A DNA stretch of 12,055 bases from Planctomycetales bacterium (GTDB taxonomy: Bacteria > Planctomycetota > Planctomycetia > Gemmatales > Gemmataceae), in NCBI GenBank assembly GCA_020054355.1, contig JAGVLI010001061.1:1-12055 (forward strand), read 5' to 3'. Positions 1 to 7,551 of this stretch are shown piece by piece. Position 1 is the stretch's first letter; every line of letters begins with the position of its first letter. The translations under genes were made by a program, and so were the position numbers. The notes under the pieces were generated by a model that worked only from the letters and a program-made list of their open reading frames with translations, was not told where the DNA came from and made no database searches.

Positions 1-132
1 CGAGTTGCCCCAGCCCAGCACGAAGCGGCACACCAGGTACACCACCAAGGCGGCGCCCGCGCCGGCGCCCAGGGCCAGCAGCACGGCTGTCCCCGGCGTC
101 AACTGGTAGGCAAGCAACTCATCCGGGCGCAT
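1..132 (-). CDS. N-terminus of a membrane protein (partial)
   Basis: The minus-strand ATG at 132-130 opens a frame with no stop that runs off the left edge after 44 codons. The visible peptide starts MRPDELLAYQ. From about residue 13 it is almost entirely hydrophobic and small residues (TAVLLALGAGAGAALVVYLV), ending in a positive/aromatic patch around CRF and GWGNS. That is a signal anchor or first membrane helix near the N-terminus. A G-rich stretch (GGTGGGGTGG) ends a few bases before the ATG and can serve as ribosome binding site, and a weak promoter candidate lies at 176-204. The gene is downstream of the PilZ gene in the same orientation, with a 180-base gap. Too little is present to name a family. 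The reading frame and membrane character are supported; the function is unknown. Confidence 0.55.
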   Translation of the reverse strand, partial: MRPDELLAYQLTPGTAVLLALGAGAGAALVVYLVCRFVLGWGNS

Positions 133-175
133 GAACCACCCCACCGGTAAACGATGCGTCAGCGTCTCTATTTCA

Positions 176-204
176 AGTGTAGACTCGCGCTTTCGGCGGA
201 GCAA
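176..204 (-). promoter_or_regulatory. Possible sigma70-type promoter for the left-edge membrane gene
   Basis: On the minus strand TTGCTC (204-199) and TACACT (181-176) are separated by 17 bases, about 45 bases upstream of the ATG at 132. Each box matches the consensus only partly, so this is a suggestion rather than a firm site. Confidence 0.25.
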
Positions 205-312
205 GGTGGCAGCAGGCTTTGGCGGAGAGTTCTTCGTCGATGGGCATGATCTATTGCGCCAACGGGCAGCGAAGTGCGCACCTCGCCGCCCGCAGGGCCA
301 TTTTCAGCGGTA

Positions 313-816
313 TCAACCGAACAGCATCAGCACGTTCCAGGTCGGCTGACGGACGAACTGACAGCCCAGTTCCCACTTGCCGTCCTTGAGCCGGCAGCTT
401 TTCACTTCCAGCTGCACCCAGGGGGCCGACGTCGGCGCCTTGACGGCACGGACGCTGAAGATTTCGCCCGGCTCGACTTCTCCATCCACGGTCACGCACA
501 GGCCGCCCATCGAGCGGTCGGTGACCCAGCCGGTACCCAGGTCGGCCCGGGCGGCGGCGTCGCGCAGCTGCACTTCCACCAGGGTGCCCTTGCGCCGCAG
601 GGAAGTACGGCGCTCCGAGGTGCCGCCCTGGACGAAGGGGTCGCGGACCGAAGGCAGCGGCTTCTTCGGCCGGGGCTGCGCGCGGGGCGCCCGCGACTTG
701 GTGTACAGCAGGAAGCCGAGCAGGCTGACCAGGCAACCCACCAGGGCGCCGACGATCAGCAGCGGCAAATTCTCCTTGGTCAACAGTTGATTGGCGAACA
801 AGTTTGCAGGGGGCAT
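313..816 (-). CDS. Membrane-anchored PilZ-domain protein (probable c-di-GMP receptor)
   Basis: This 167-residue protein has one membrane helix (about residues 17-39), then a basic, proline-rich linker (40-58), then a PilZ domain (about 67-160). The PilZ c-di-GMP-binding signature is present: an arginine motif ERRTSLRR around 68-75, giving R70xxxR74, and D100-R-S102-M-G-G105, which is the (D/N)xSxxG motif. The late strand WELGCQF (148-154) is also typical. The family binds cyclic di-GMP and passes the signal to motility, polysaccharide or other envelope machinery. With the helix at the N-terminus, the PilZ domain should face the cytoplasm. The start is supported by GGAGG at 826-830 on the minus strand, nine bases before the ATG. 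A TTGACA promoter lies about 250 bases upstream. The partner is unknown. Both binding motifs look intact, so ligand binding is likely, but it is inferred. Confidence 0.85.
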   Translation of the reverse strand: MPPANLFANQLLTKENLPLLIVGALVGCLVSLLGFLLYTKSRAPRAQPRPKKPLPSVRDPFVQGGTSERRTSLRRKGTLVEVQLRDAAARADLGTGWVTDRSMGGLCVTVDGEVEPGEIFSVRAVKAPTSAPWVQLEVKSCRLKDGKWELGCQFVRQPTWNVLMLFG

Positions 817-1066
817 GGACTTCCACCTCCGAGTTCCCGTTCCATGTAATTCTATACGGCGGGACGAGCCGTCCGTTCGCCGTATCCGCTGGAAACGGCG
901 TTCCGTGGCAATCTTCGATGCGGCACTGGAGTGGATGCAAGACAGAGAGGCAGGCGTCGGCGACCATAGCTTCGGATATTGAGGCGGTGCCTGTCAATGC
1001 GGTTTTGGCCGGGCAGGAATCTCGTCTTGCTCTTTCGCTCCAGGCGGGTGGGCGAAACGAATCTCC

Positions 1067-1095
1067 AATATCGAGCAAGCAACGTCCTATGTCAA
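1067..1095 (-). promoter_or_regulatory. Sigma70-type promoter upstream of the PilZ gene
   Basis: On the minus strand a perfect TTGACA (1095-1090) is followed after 17 bases by GATATT (1072-1067), which matches four of six -10 positions. Spacing and orientation suit transcription into the PilZ gene, with a leader of roughly 240 bases. No other downstream minus-strand gene lies closer. The site is read from the sequence; its activity is inferred. Confidence 0.45.
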
Positions 1096-1218
1096 AAGAA
1101 AGAAGCGCGTTTGCTGACTTTCCCAGCCGGGAGGTCCGGCGAGCCGAGCCGGAGCTGTCCGATCAGATCAGCCTGATTTTGCAAAGTCGCGGCGCCGCTC
1201 GGCTCGCAGCGCCTACCT

Positions 1219-1256
1219 GAAAAAGAAAACCGGCCGGGCTTGGCAGGCCCGGCCGG
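1219..1256 (-). terminator. Intrinsic terminator of the DUF1549/DUF1553 gene
   Basis: A perfect 10-bp inverted repeat (CCGGCCGGGC at 1230-1239, GCCCGGCCGG at 1247-1256) has a 7-base loop. On the minus strand it is followed at once by a T-rich run (TTTTCTTTTTC, 1229-1219). It begins 28 bases past the stop of the minus-strand gene ending at 1284, which is the classic layout for a Rho-independent terminator. Confidence 0.9.
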
Positions 1257-1283
1257 CTGAATGGTCAAAAGTCGTTGCCCGAC

Positions 1284-3836
1284 TTACTTGTTGAAGATGA
1301 ACTCCTTCGAGTTCAAGAGCGCCCAGAGGATGTTCTCGTAGGCGACCTTCTTGCCGTTGGGCTTGTCGGCGTACTTGGCGATGTGCGCCAGGGCGGCTTC
1401 CTTGTCCTTGTCCGTCGGCTTACGGCCGAAGGTCCAGAGGAACAGGTCTTCGAGCTTCTCGGCGTCGGGACGGGCGTCCTTGGCCAGCAGGTCGGCGCGG
1501 CCGTTGCCCGCCGCCAGCTTGGTCTGCACTTCGTCGGAGTTCAGCAGGTGCAGCGCCTGGGCCAGGTTGGCTTCGCTGACCCGTTCGCACTCGCAAGCGC
1601 TGATGCGCTGCGGGCGGCCGAACACATCCAGGAAGTACGACTGGAACGATTCATCGGGCAGCATGATGGCCCGCTTGGGAGCGTACTTGTCGGTCGGCAG
1701 GCCGGCGAACGGCGTGGGCACGTTCGTCACCTGGCAGACCGCGTCGAACAGCACTTCAGCGCCCATCCGCTTCGGATAGTAGCGGGCGTAGGAGTGCTTG
1801 TCGTGCTTGTTGAAGTCGTTCGGCACCGAACTGAGCTGATAGGTCCGGCTCTTGGTGATGGTGCGGATCAGGTGCTTGAGGCTGAACTTGCTGTCGATCA
1901 ACTCCTTGGCCAGCGCGTCGAGCAATTCGGGGTTGCTCGGCGGATTGGTCACGCGCATGTCGTCCAAAGGATCGACGATGCCCCGGCCGAAGAAGTGCGC
2001 CCAGTAGCGGTTGGCCACGGCGCGGGCGAAGAACGGATTCTTCGGCTCGGCCATCCAATCGACCAGCTTCTGGCGCGGGTCGTCTTCCGGCGCGATCACC
2101 ATCGGCTCACCGTCCAGCGGCTTGATCGGCGAAGGCTGGTTGGTCCGCTTGTTGATGACGTTGCCGGTGGTCTTCGTGTAGATGAACTGCCGGGACTTGT
2201 TCTGGCCCTGATTGGTCACGCCCGGCGTGACGATGTTCTTGCGGCCGACCCGGCCGAAGAACGCCGCCAGGCCCCAGTAGTCGTCCTGGCTCCACTTTTC
2301 GTACGGGTGGTGATGGCAGTTGGCGCAGGCCATCCGCAGGCCGAGGAACACCTGGGCGGTGTCGTCCACGAAGTTTTCGGGGTTGGTCAGTTCCAGGTAC
2401 CAGACGGTCGGCGGGCTTTTCACGTTGTCGCCGGTGCCGGCCAGGATTTCGCGGGTGAACTGATCGTAGGGCTTGTCCTGGGCCATCGCCTCGCGGATCC
2501 AGTTATGGAAGCCGAAGGTGCCCACGGCCCGGTCGGGCAGGTTCCGCCGCTTGACGCGGAGGATGTCGGCCCACTTGTTGGCGAAGTAGTAGCTGTACTC
2601 GTTGGTTTCGAGCAGCTTGTCCACCAGCTTGTCGCGCTTGGCGCCGTCCTGGTCGGCCAGGAACGCCTTCACCTGCTCCGGCGTCGGCAGGGTGCCGGTG
2701 ACGTCCAGGGAAACGCGGCGGAGGAATTCCTCGTCGCTGCACAATTCGGAGGGCTGCAGGCCGAGTTCCTTCCACTTCTTGGCGGTCTGCACGTCCACCG
2801 GAGTCTTCGGCTCGAACTTCCAATCGCCGACTGGCTTGCCCAGCGGCACGGTCGAGCGGAAGACGGTGACGTTGCCCTGGTAGCGGGCCATGATGGCGGC
2901 TTCGCCGGCCATTTCCAGGGTGCGGACCACGCCGAGGTTATCGACGACGGCCACTTCGGTGTCGTTGCTTTCGTACTGGGCGCGGCGGGTGATGTCTTCC
3001 ACCGTGCCGTCGCTGTAGTGGGCGTAGACCGCGATCTGCTGCTTGTTGCCGCGGCTCAGCACGCGATGCTCGGGGAAGATCGTGATCTTGACGACGGTGG
3101 GATCGGTCTTCAGGCCGAAGGGCGTGCCGGCGGCGATCCAGCGGCGGACGAGCTTGTACTCGTCGGAGCCTTCTTCCATGCGCTTGCCGCCCGCGTGCGC
3201 GACCACGCCGGTCGCCTTGAGCAGCAGCAAGCTGTTATCGGGAGCGGCGGGGAACAGCCGGCGGCCCCGGCCTTCCTTCACCAGGGTCATGTAATCGAGG
3301 TCCGGCTCGAAGCCGAGCAGCGACAGCTTGAAGCCGTTCTGGCCGGAAGCCTTGCCGTGGCAGCCGCCGGAGTTGCAGCCTAGCTTGGTGAAGATCGGCA
3401 CGATCTGATTGCCGAAGTTGATCGGCAGGTTCTGATCGACCGCCTCAGCCGTCACCGGCACCTTGATCGACTTGTCGCCGTAGGAGACGGTGATCTCGGT
3501 GCTGCCGTTGGCCAGCGGGATGACGCGGCCGGCAGTGGTGACGCGGACGATCTTGGGATCGGCCGCTTCGTACTTCACGTCGCCGCTGAGGTCTTGCAGT
3601 CGGCCGCCGGCCAGGTTGCCGGTCAGGACCAGCTGCGCGGCGTCATCGCCGCCCTTCAGCGCGACCTTCGCGGGTTGCACGGCCAGGGACTGAACATCGG
3701 CGGGCTTGGGCAAAACGACTTTGTCTTCGTTGGCCGGGGAATTGTTGACGACATCCGCGGCCGAGAGGCGCCCGTCTGACCAGATGAGGGCCGCAAGGGC
3801 CGTCAGGACGAGCCAGCGTGTGCATGTGCCTTGCAT
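1284..3836 (-). CDS. Secreted DUF1549/DUF1553 planctomycete cytochrome-like protein with Ig-like domains
   Basis: This 850-residue protein has a Sec signal peptide (about 1-26, with cleavage near RLSA|AD). A bacterial Ig-like (BIG2-type) segment follows at about 60-132. A planctomycete cytochrome C-like region at about 140-240 carries CNSGGCH at 154-160. A second Ig-like segment spans about 250-332 (YSDGTVEDITRRAQYES). DUF1549 (about 345-550) carries a regular CANCH heme-type motif at 504-508, and DUF1553 covers about 590-848 (RYWAHFFGRGIVDP, FSLKHLIRTITKSRTYQLS, ending in NSKEFIFNK). Such proteins are greatly expanded in Planctomycetes, are exported, and are suspected of roles in polysaccharide breakdown or electron transfer; none of this is proven here. 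The start is supported by an AAGGGGG element (3850-3844) seven bases before the ATG. The gene stands alone: a strong terminator follows, and no DUF1501 gene lies next to it, although that is the common partner. The family call is firm; the biochemical role is not known. Confidence 0.93.
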   Translation of the reverse strand: MQGTCTRWLVLTALAALIWSDGRLSAADVVNNSPANEDKVVLPKPADVQSLAVQPAKVALKGGDDAAQLVLTGNLAGGRLQDLSGDVKYEAADPKIVRVTTAGRVIPLANGSTEITVSYGDKSIKVPVTAEAVDQNLPINFGNQIVPIFTKLGCNSGGCHGKASGQNGFKLSLLGFEPDLDYMTLVKEGRGRRLFPAAPDNSLLLLKATGVVAHAGGKRMEEGSDEYKLVRRWIAAGTPFGLKTDPTVVKITIFPEHRVLSRGNKQQIAVYAHYSDGTVEDITRRAQYESNDTEVAVVDNLGVVRTLEMAGEAAIMARYQGNVTVFRSTVPLGKPVGDWKFEPKTPVDVQTAKKWKELGLQPSELCSDEEFLRRVSLDVTGTLPTPEQVKAFLADQDGAKRDKLVDKLLETNEYSYYFANKWADILRVKRRNLPDRAVGTFGFHNWIREAMAQDKPYDQFTREILAGTGDNVKSPPTVWYLELTNPENFVDDTAQVFLGLRMACANCHHHPYEKWSQDDYWGLAAFFGRVGRKNIVTPGVTNQGQNKSRQFIYTKTTGNVINKRTNQPSPIKPLDGEPMVIAPEDDPRQKLVDWMAEPKNPFFARAVANRYWAHFFGRGIVDPLDDMRVTNPPSNPELLDALAKELIDSKFSLKHLIRTITKSRTYQLSSVPNDFNKHDKHSYARYYPKRMGAEVLFDAVCQVTNVPTPFAGLPTDKYAPKRAIMLPDESFQSYFLDVFGRPQRISACECERVSEANLAQALHLLNSDEVQTKLAAGNGRADLLAKDARPDAEKLEDLFLWTFGRKPTDKDKEAALAHIAKYADKPNGKKVAYENILWALLNSKEFIFNK

Positions 3837-4373
3837 GAGGCATCCCCCTTACATGTGGTAGGAGTTACTGCAAACCGCCTCCCCCTTGGGGTGGAGGAGT
3901 CTGGGAGTGGTTGTTGGCAGGTAGGAAGAACCTCTCCCGGCAGGTATTCACTCCTAGGATAACTGATATTAACGGAGACGCAAGCGGGAAGTCGCGCGGA
4001 AAATTAGAAATTGATGAGTGGGAGGATTGCGCCGTTTGGCCGCGCGCCGATCCACGGTACTCGCCTCCAGCGCGGCTTCATCACTGACGGACAACATTCC
4101 GGAAGCCGTAATCTCCCAGCCTTCAGCGGCAGGGCTTTCAAGTTGCATAGAACCTGCTGCCTGCAAACGGCTTGTGGCGTCGAATTGACGGGAAAATCAT
4201 GTGGGCCGTCTCATTCAGGTTTTCGTCGATGCGTTGCGTGACCATTCGCCAGTAAATCCAGGGTGGTTTCAACGCATCAACTGTCACTTGCCTCAAGCAC
4301 CTTGGAAGCCCTGCCGGGCCAAGAAAGCCTGGTGTAGGCCGCCACGGTCATGAAGCCTATCCGAACCAGAGAT
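3837..4373. other. Intergenic region between the DUF1549 and Tat-protein genes
   Basis: These roughly 540 bases separate two minus-strand units and contain no gene I can support. The lower-numbered end should hold the promoter and leader of the DUF1549/DUF1553 gene. It has a possible promoter at 3956-3983 and an imperfect hairpin at 3878-3897 (CCTCC...GGAGG arms, 8 paired bases, one bulged T, 3-base loop) that lies in the leader but does not cover the ribosome binding site. The DNA around 3960-4290 is less GC-rich than the flanking genes. A weak bulged hairpin at 4301-4323 lacks a T-run. Confidence 0.5.
3956..3983 (-). promoter_or_regulatory. Possible promoter of the DUF1549/DUF1553 gene
   Basis: On the minus strand TTGCGT (3983-3978) and TATCCT (3961-3956) are 16 bases apart, in a locally AT-rich stretch about 120 bases before the start codon. 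Both boxes are imperfect, so the call is tentative. Confidence 0.28.
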
Positions 4374-5576
4374 TCACGAGGCTCGATACTTGATGGCGAG
4401 TTGCGGCGTCTCGATGCGCTTGCCGGCCGACGCCTTGCTGGTCATCAGGAAATCGAGCATGCCGGTGGTCAGCAACGTCCGTTCGACGGGATACGGCGCC
4501 TTGCCCGTGGTCATCATCTGGGCGGTATGCTGCACCAGGAAGCTGAAGTGATCGCGCTGCGGCTTGGGCAGGTCGTACCAGCAGGCGGCGGGTTCCCGCT
4601 GCCCCTTGATCCGGCCGGCGAAAGCGAACTCCTGGCAATGGCGCGGCGACATGAAGGACGCCGCCTGCAAGCCGTCGTTGTATTCGATCAAATAAACGAT
4701 CGCTTGCGCGTCGTCATCCTCGATCTTGCCCAGCTTCTTCGGCGGCACCTTGGCCTGCACGGCTGCCACGGCGGCGTCGAGCAGCGCCCGGTCCCATTTG
4801 CCCGATTTGGCCGCTTCCCACGCTTCCTTGCCGGAGAGCGCCTGCACCGCCTTGACGCCGGTCTCGCCGCCCTTGCGGCGTTCGGTCATCACCTGCAAGC
4901 CTTCGAGGGTGTGGAAGCCATAGGTCTCGAAATGGCCGTAGCCCACCGACAGCGCCCGCTCCCATTCGACGCCGGCCGTGGGTTGCAAGTCGGGCCGCCG
5001 CCAGGTGACGGGCACCGAGGAACCGGCCAGCATCGGAAAGCCCAGTTCCTTGCTCTGGTCGTACATCCATTTGGCATCGTCCCAGGCATAGGCCAGGTGC
5101 TTGTCGTTGAAGACCGGCACCGACTTCTTCGACGCCCGAAAGACCTTGACCACTTCCTCGAACATCCTCCGGCGCGGATACTGCTTCTGGCCCTTGTCGT
5201 TGATTGGATAATCGCCGTGCTCGCCGACGATGACCACGCCATCGACGGCGAGCTGGTCGCCGCCGAGGGTCAGGGCGTCGGCGATGCTTTTGACCAACGG
5301 CACCTTCCAGCGCCGGGCCAGCGGCTGGCCGATGTCGAGGTCGTTCACCTGCTCGATGTAGAGCGACGCCACCTTGCAGGGCGGCGGGAAGCTCTTGCCG
5401 ACGATGCTGTAGCCTTCCATGAAGCGCGTCACGATGTTGTCGGCATGGCTGTACCGATGGTAAGTCGTGACGATGGCGGCGATCTTCTTGTCCGTGGCCG
5501 GGGGCGCGACGACCTGGGCTTGGGCAGCTGCAAAGCCGCAAGCGGCGGTGGCGGCGAGGAATTCGCGGCGGTTCAT
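4374..5576 (-). CDS. Tat-exported protein of unknown function, coupled to the aminotransferase gene
   Basis: This 400-residue protein opens with a twin-arginine signal: MNRREFLAATAACGFAAA has the RRxFL motif, a hydrophobic stretch and an alanine-rich cleavage area around residues 18-22. It is therefore probably exported folded, perhaps with a cofactor. The mature N-terminal part begins KKIAAIVTTYHRYSHADNIV and alternates hydrophobic strands with short helices (VDGVVIVGEHGDYPIN, then VPVFNDKHLAYAWDDAKWM and FPMLAGSSVPVTWRRPDL). This looks like an alpha/beta fold and recalls Gfo/Idh/MocA-like proteins in layout. I see no clear GxGxxG nucleotide loop, so I do not assign that family. The region rich in His, Asp and Glu (GEHGDYP, FNDKHLAY) could form a metal or substrate site. 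Its ATG overlaps the aminotransferase stop as ATGA (5576-5573), so the two are probably translated together and work in one process. Function is unknown. Confidence 0.85.
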   Translation of the reverse strand: MNRREFLAATAACGFAAAQAQVVAPPATDKKIAAIVTTYHRYSHADNIVTRFMEGYSIVGKSFPPPCKVASLYIEQVNDLDIGQPLARRWKVPLVKSIADALTLGGDQLAVDGVVIVGEHGDYPINDKGQKQYPRRRMFEEVVKVFRASKKSVPVFNDKHLAYAWDDAKWMYDQSKELGFPMLAGSSVPVTWRRPDLQPTAGVEWERALSVGYGHFETYGFHTLEGLQVMTERRKGGETGVKAVQALSGKEAWEAAKSGKWDRALLDAAVAAVQAKVPPKKLGKIEDDDAQAIVYLIEYNDGLQAASFMSPRHCQEFAFAGRIKGQREPAACWYDLPKPQRDHFSFLVQHTAQMMTTGKAPYPVERTLLTTGMLDFLMTSKASAGKRIETPQLAIKYRAS

Positions 5577-6940
5577 GGGATCAGGCCCTCTTCGCGGAAG
5601 AATTGCAGCGTGTTGGCGACCGCTGTCACGGTCTTGTCTACATCCGCCTCGTTGTGCATGGCGCTGAGCCAGCCGCTGAGTCCGGGCGTATCGACGCCAT
5701 GCAGCAACATCCCGCAGCGGAAGGCATGCACGAGTTGCTTGTTCTTCATCCCGTCGAGTTTTTCCAGGTCGCCGTTGTAGGGAACGAAATCGTCGCTCGC
5801 GGGGCGCGGTCCCTGGTAGTTGGGCACCAGCCGGAAGCTGGAGAATTCGCCGTAAGCCACCCAGTTGAAGCCGCGCTCGACGAGCATCTGGTTGAGCTTC
5901 TCGCGCAGCAGCTTGCCGGTGCGGTTGGCCCGCTGGCAGAATTCGCCGCTGGCGACCAGCCGCAGCGTGGCCACGCCGGCGGCGGCCGAGAGCGGATTGG
6001 CGTTAAAGGTGCCGGGGTGCTTCATCTTCGGCTTGCCCGCGCGGAATTCGAGGAAAGCGAGGATGTCCGCCCGGCCTGCCAGGCAGCCGCCGGGCAACCC
6101 GCCCGCGAGGATTTTGGCCAGCGTCGTCAAGTCTGGCTTGACCTGATACAGCCCTTGCGCGCCGCCCGGATGGACGCGGAAGCCGCTGATGACTTCGTCG
6201 AAGATCAACACGCGCTGATGTTTCGCGGTAATCTCGCGCAGCGCTTTCAGGAAGTCGCCGCGAATCGGCACCGCGCCAAAGTGCCCGCCGGTCGGTTCCA
6301 GGATGACGCAGCCGATCTGCGGATCGTTCGCCAGGGTCTTCTCGATGATCGCCGGATCGTTGGGCGGCACGACGACCGTTTCGGCCTGCACTCCAGGGGC
6401 CACGCCGGGAATGGCAGCGCCGTCGTAGGGCGGATCGCAGGCGGGAATGACGAAATCGTGCCAGCCGTGAAAATGCCCGGCGAACTTCAGGAACTTCGGC
6501 TTGCCGGTGAAGATGCGTGCCAGCCGCAAGGCCATCAGCGTGGCTTCGGTTCCCGATGAGGTGAAGCGCACCCGTTCGGCGGATGGGATCAGCTTCTGCA
6601 CCAGCTGGCCCCACTCGATTTCCGACTCATGGCACGCGCCCGGATGCGTCGCCCGGCCGGCCTGCTTCTGCACCGCTTCCACCACGGCCGGGTGACAGTG
6701 CCCCAGCAGCAGCGAGCCGTGGCCGGAAAAGTAGTCGATCAGCTCATGGCCATCGACATCCCACTTGTGCGCTCCCTGGGCGCGCTCGACATAGACCGGG
6801 AACGGTTCCAGGTGGCGGATGTCGTGCGTGACGCCGCTGGGAAAGACCTGGCGGGCCTGGTCGGACAGCTTGCGCGAGTTGGGAAACTCGCTCTGATAGC
6901 GGTCGGTCACGGACTTGCGAGTCAGGGTCGAAGCAGGCAT
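5573..6940 (-). CDS. Class III PLP aminotransferase, glutamate-1-semialdehyde aminomutase-like
   Basis: This 455-residue, fold-type I PLP enzyme of the class III aminotransferase family is nearest in character to glutamate-1-semialdehyde 2,1-aminomutase. Visible landmarks are the N-terminal YVERAQGAHKWDVDGHELIDY (50-70), the phosphate-binding SSGTEAT at 128-134, FAGHFHGWHD (153-162), FDEVISGFR at 247-255 whose Asp248 should contact the PLP ring nitrogen, the Schiff-base lysine K276 in LAKILAGGLPGG, and GTFNANPLSAAAG (310-322). Length is close to the family norm of about 430 residues. It is probably cytoplasmic. GGAG (6953-6950) nine bases before the ATG supports the start. The gene overlaps the Tat-protein gene by four bases and lies 50 bases after mazF. 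No haem-synthesis genes are nearby, so it is more likely an aminotransferase or aminomutase of a specialised pathway than true HemL. The substrate cannot be read from the sequence. Confidence 0.92.
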   Translation of the reverse strand: MPASTLTRKSVTDRYQSEFPNSRKLSDQARQVFPSGVTHDIRHLEPFPVYVERAQGAHKWDVDGHELIDYFSGHGSLLLGHCHPAVVEAVQKQAGRATHPGACHESEIEWGQLVQKLIPSAERVRFTSSGTEATLMALRLARIFTGKPKFLKFAGHFHGWHDFVIPACDPPYDGAAIPGVAPGVQAETVVVPPNDPAIIEKTLANDPQIGCVILEPTGGHFGAVPIRGDFLKALREITAKHQRVLIFDEVISGFRVHPGGAQGLYQVKPDLTTLAKILAGGLPGGCLAGRADILAFLEFRAGKPKMKHPGTFNANPLSAAAGVATLRLVASGEFCQRANRTGKLLREKLNQMLVERGFNWVAYGEFSSFRLVPNYQGPRPASDDFVPYNGDLEKLDGMKNKQLVHAFRCGMLLHGVDTPGLSGWLSAMHNEADVDKTVTAVANTLQFFREEGLIP

Positions 6941-6990
6941 GAGTAGTATCTCCGATAGTGAGGAGAGTCAGAGGCACAGCGGGCGGAAAA

Positions 6991-7332
6991 CTACAGTTCG
7001 AGAATAGTTCGTAAAGCCGCGTCAATTTCTTGCATTCGCGACGGCGACAACTCGCCCAGTTTGACGAGCAGCCGGGAATGTTCGATGACGCGAATCTGCT
7101 CGGCCAGGACCACCGAGTCCTGGGTCAAGCCGCCTTCGCCAGCGGCAACCTGAACATGGCTGGGCAGCAAGCGCTGGCGGAAGCGAGAAGTGAAAGGCAC
7201 GACGATCGTGTGCGGGCTGTGCGGATTCGCCCGATCCGTCTGGACGATCAACACCGGACGGACGCCCGACTGCTCGGTACCGCGTACCGGAGTCAGGTCT
7301 GCCCGCCAGACCTCGCCGCGCTTCACCGCCAC
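6991..7332 (-). CDS. mazF: MazF/PemK-family mRNA interferase toxin
   Basis: This 113-residue protein has the full MazF pattern: RGEVWRADLTPVRGTEQSGVR at 5-25, RPVLIV at 25-30, VVPFTS at 44-49, LPSHV at 56-60, LTQDSVVLAEQIRVIEHSRL at 69-88 and LGELS at 92-96. The catalytic pair of the family, known as Arg25 and Thr48 in Bacillus subtilis MazF, falls at R25 and T48 here, so the enzyme looks intact. The family cleaves single-stranded RNA at short motifs and is held in check by a cognate antitoxin. The start chosen is GTG at 7332, with AGGGGA six bases upstream. A second GTG at 7326 overlaps the antitoxin stop as GTGA and is nearly as plausible. Either way the gene overlaps its upstream neighbour, as in typical toxin-antitoxin operons. 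The cleavage motif cannot be predicted. Confidence 0.93.
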   Translation of the reverse strand: MAVKRGEVWRADLTPVRGTEQSGVRPVLIVQTDRANPHSPHTIVVPFTSRFRQRLLPSHVQVAAGEGGLTQDSVVLAEQIRVIEHSRLLVKLGELSPSRMQEIDAALRTILEL

Positions 7333-7529
7333 TGGATTTCCCCTCTCGCCAGCTTCTCTTCATACTCCGAGAGTTGGTTCGAGTAATCGCCGAGCTCGGC
7401 CAAGGAAGCCTCCGCGTCATCTTCCAGGAGCGTGACCATGACGCGCACCGGCTTGTCGGGCAACTCGCTTGGTGGCAGTTGCAGCATGCCATCGGGCCGC
7501 AAGATTCCTTCGATCGTCCTGTAGGTCAT
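7323..7529 (-). CDS. Putative antitoxin of the MazF pair
   Basis: This 68-residue protein begins MTYRTIEGILRPDGMLQLPPS, has a short strand-like segment PVRVMVTLLEDD, and ends in an acidic, helix-prone tail (LAELGDYSNQLSEYEEKLARGEIQWR). Size, the position directly before mazF, the overlap with it (stop at 7323-7325, toxin start at 7332), and an acidic C-terminal helix suited to covering a toxin all point to an antitoxin. The N-terminal strand pattern resembles small DNA-binding or antitoxin proteins that pair with MazF in cyanobacteria and planctomycetes, but I do not see a standard AbrB/MazE or Phd motif. The ATG at 7529 is chosen because GGAGG lies eight bases upstream. A longer frame extending upstream into the DUF6807 gene lacks such support. 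The gene starts 22 bases after the DUF6807 stop, so co-transcription is likely. The role rests mainly on context. Confidence 0.78.
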   Translation of the reverse strand: MTYRTIEGILRPDGMLQLPPSELPDKPVRVMVTLLEDDAEASLAELGDYSNQLSEYEEKLARGEIQWR

Positions 7530-7551
7530 GGGACAGGCCTCCGCGAGCGGT

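Larger units (their letters stand above)
817..1283. other. Intergenic region between the PilZ and DUF1549/DUF1553 genes
   Basis: This stretch of about 470 bases holds no gene I can support. It contains a good minus-strand promoter (1067-1095) and, near its right end, the terminator of the neighbouring minus-strand gene (1219-1256). Open frames across it in several phases lack family resemblance and look like chance frames in GC-rich DNA. Confidence 0.6.

Noticed and set aside
251..1078. 275-codon minus-strand frame overlapping the PilZ gene
   Set aside because: It covers the PilZ gene in another phase. The PilZ frame has a domain, a membrane helix and a ribosome binding site; this one has none.
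1275..3383. 702-codon open frame on the plus strand
   Set aside because: It is antisense to the well-supported DUF1549/DUF1553 gene. Its peptide is a monotonous mix of Val, Gly, Ala, Arg and Leu typical of GC-rich shadow frames, and it has no family motif.
3969..4166. 65-codon minus-strand frame in the intergenic region
   Set aside because: It has no convincing ribosome binding site, no recognisable motif, and overlaps the likely promoter area of the DUF1549 gene.
4301..4323. Hairpin after the Tat-protein gene as terminator
   Set aside because: The stem (CTTGG/CCAAG with an inner CCC/GGG) has a bulge, and no T-run follows on the minus strand.
4350..5780. 476-codon open frame on the plus strand
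   Set aside because: It runs antisense to the Tat-protein gene and part of the aminotransferase gene, with shadow-type composition and no recognisable domain.
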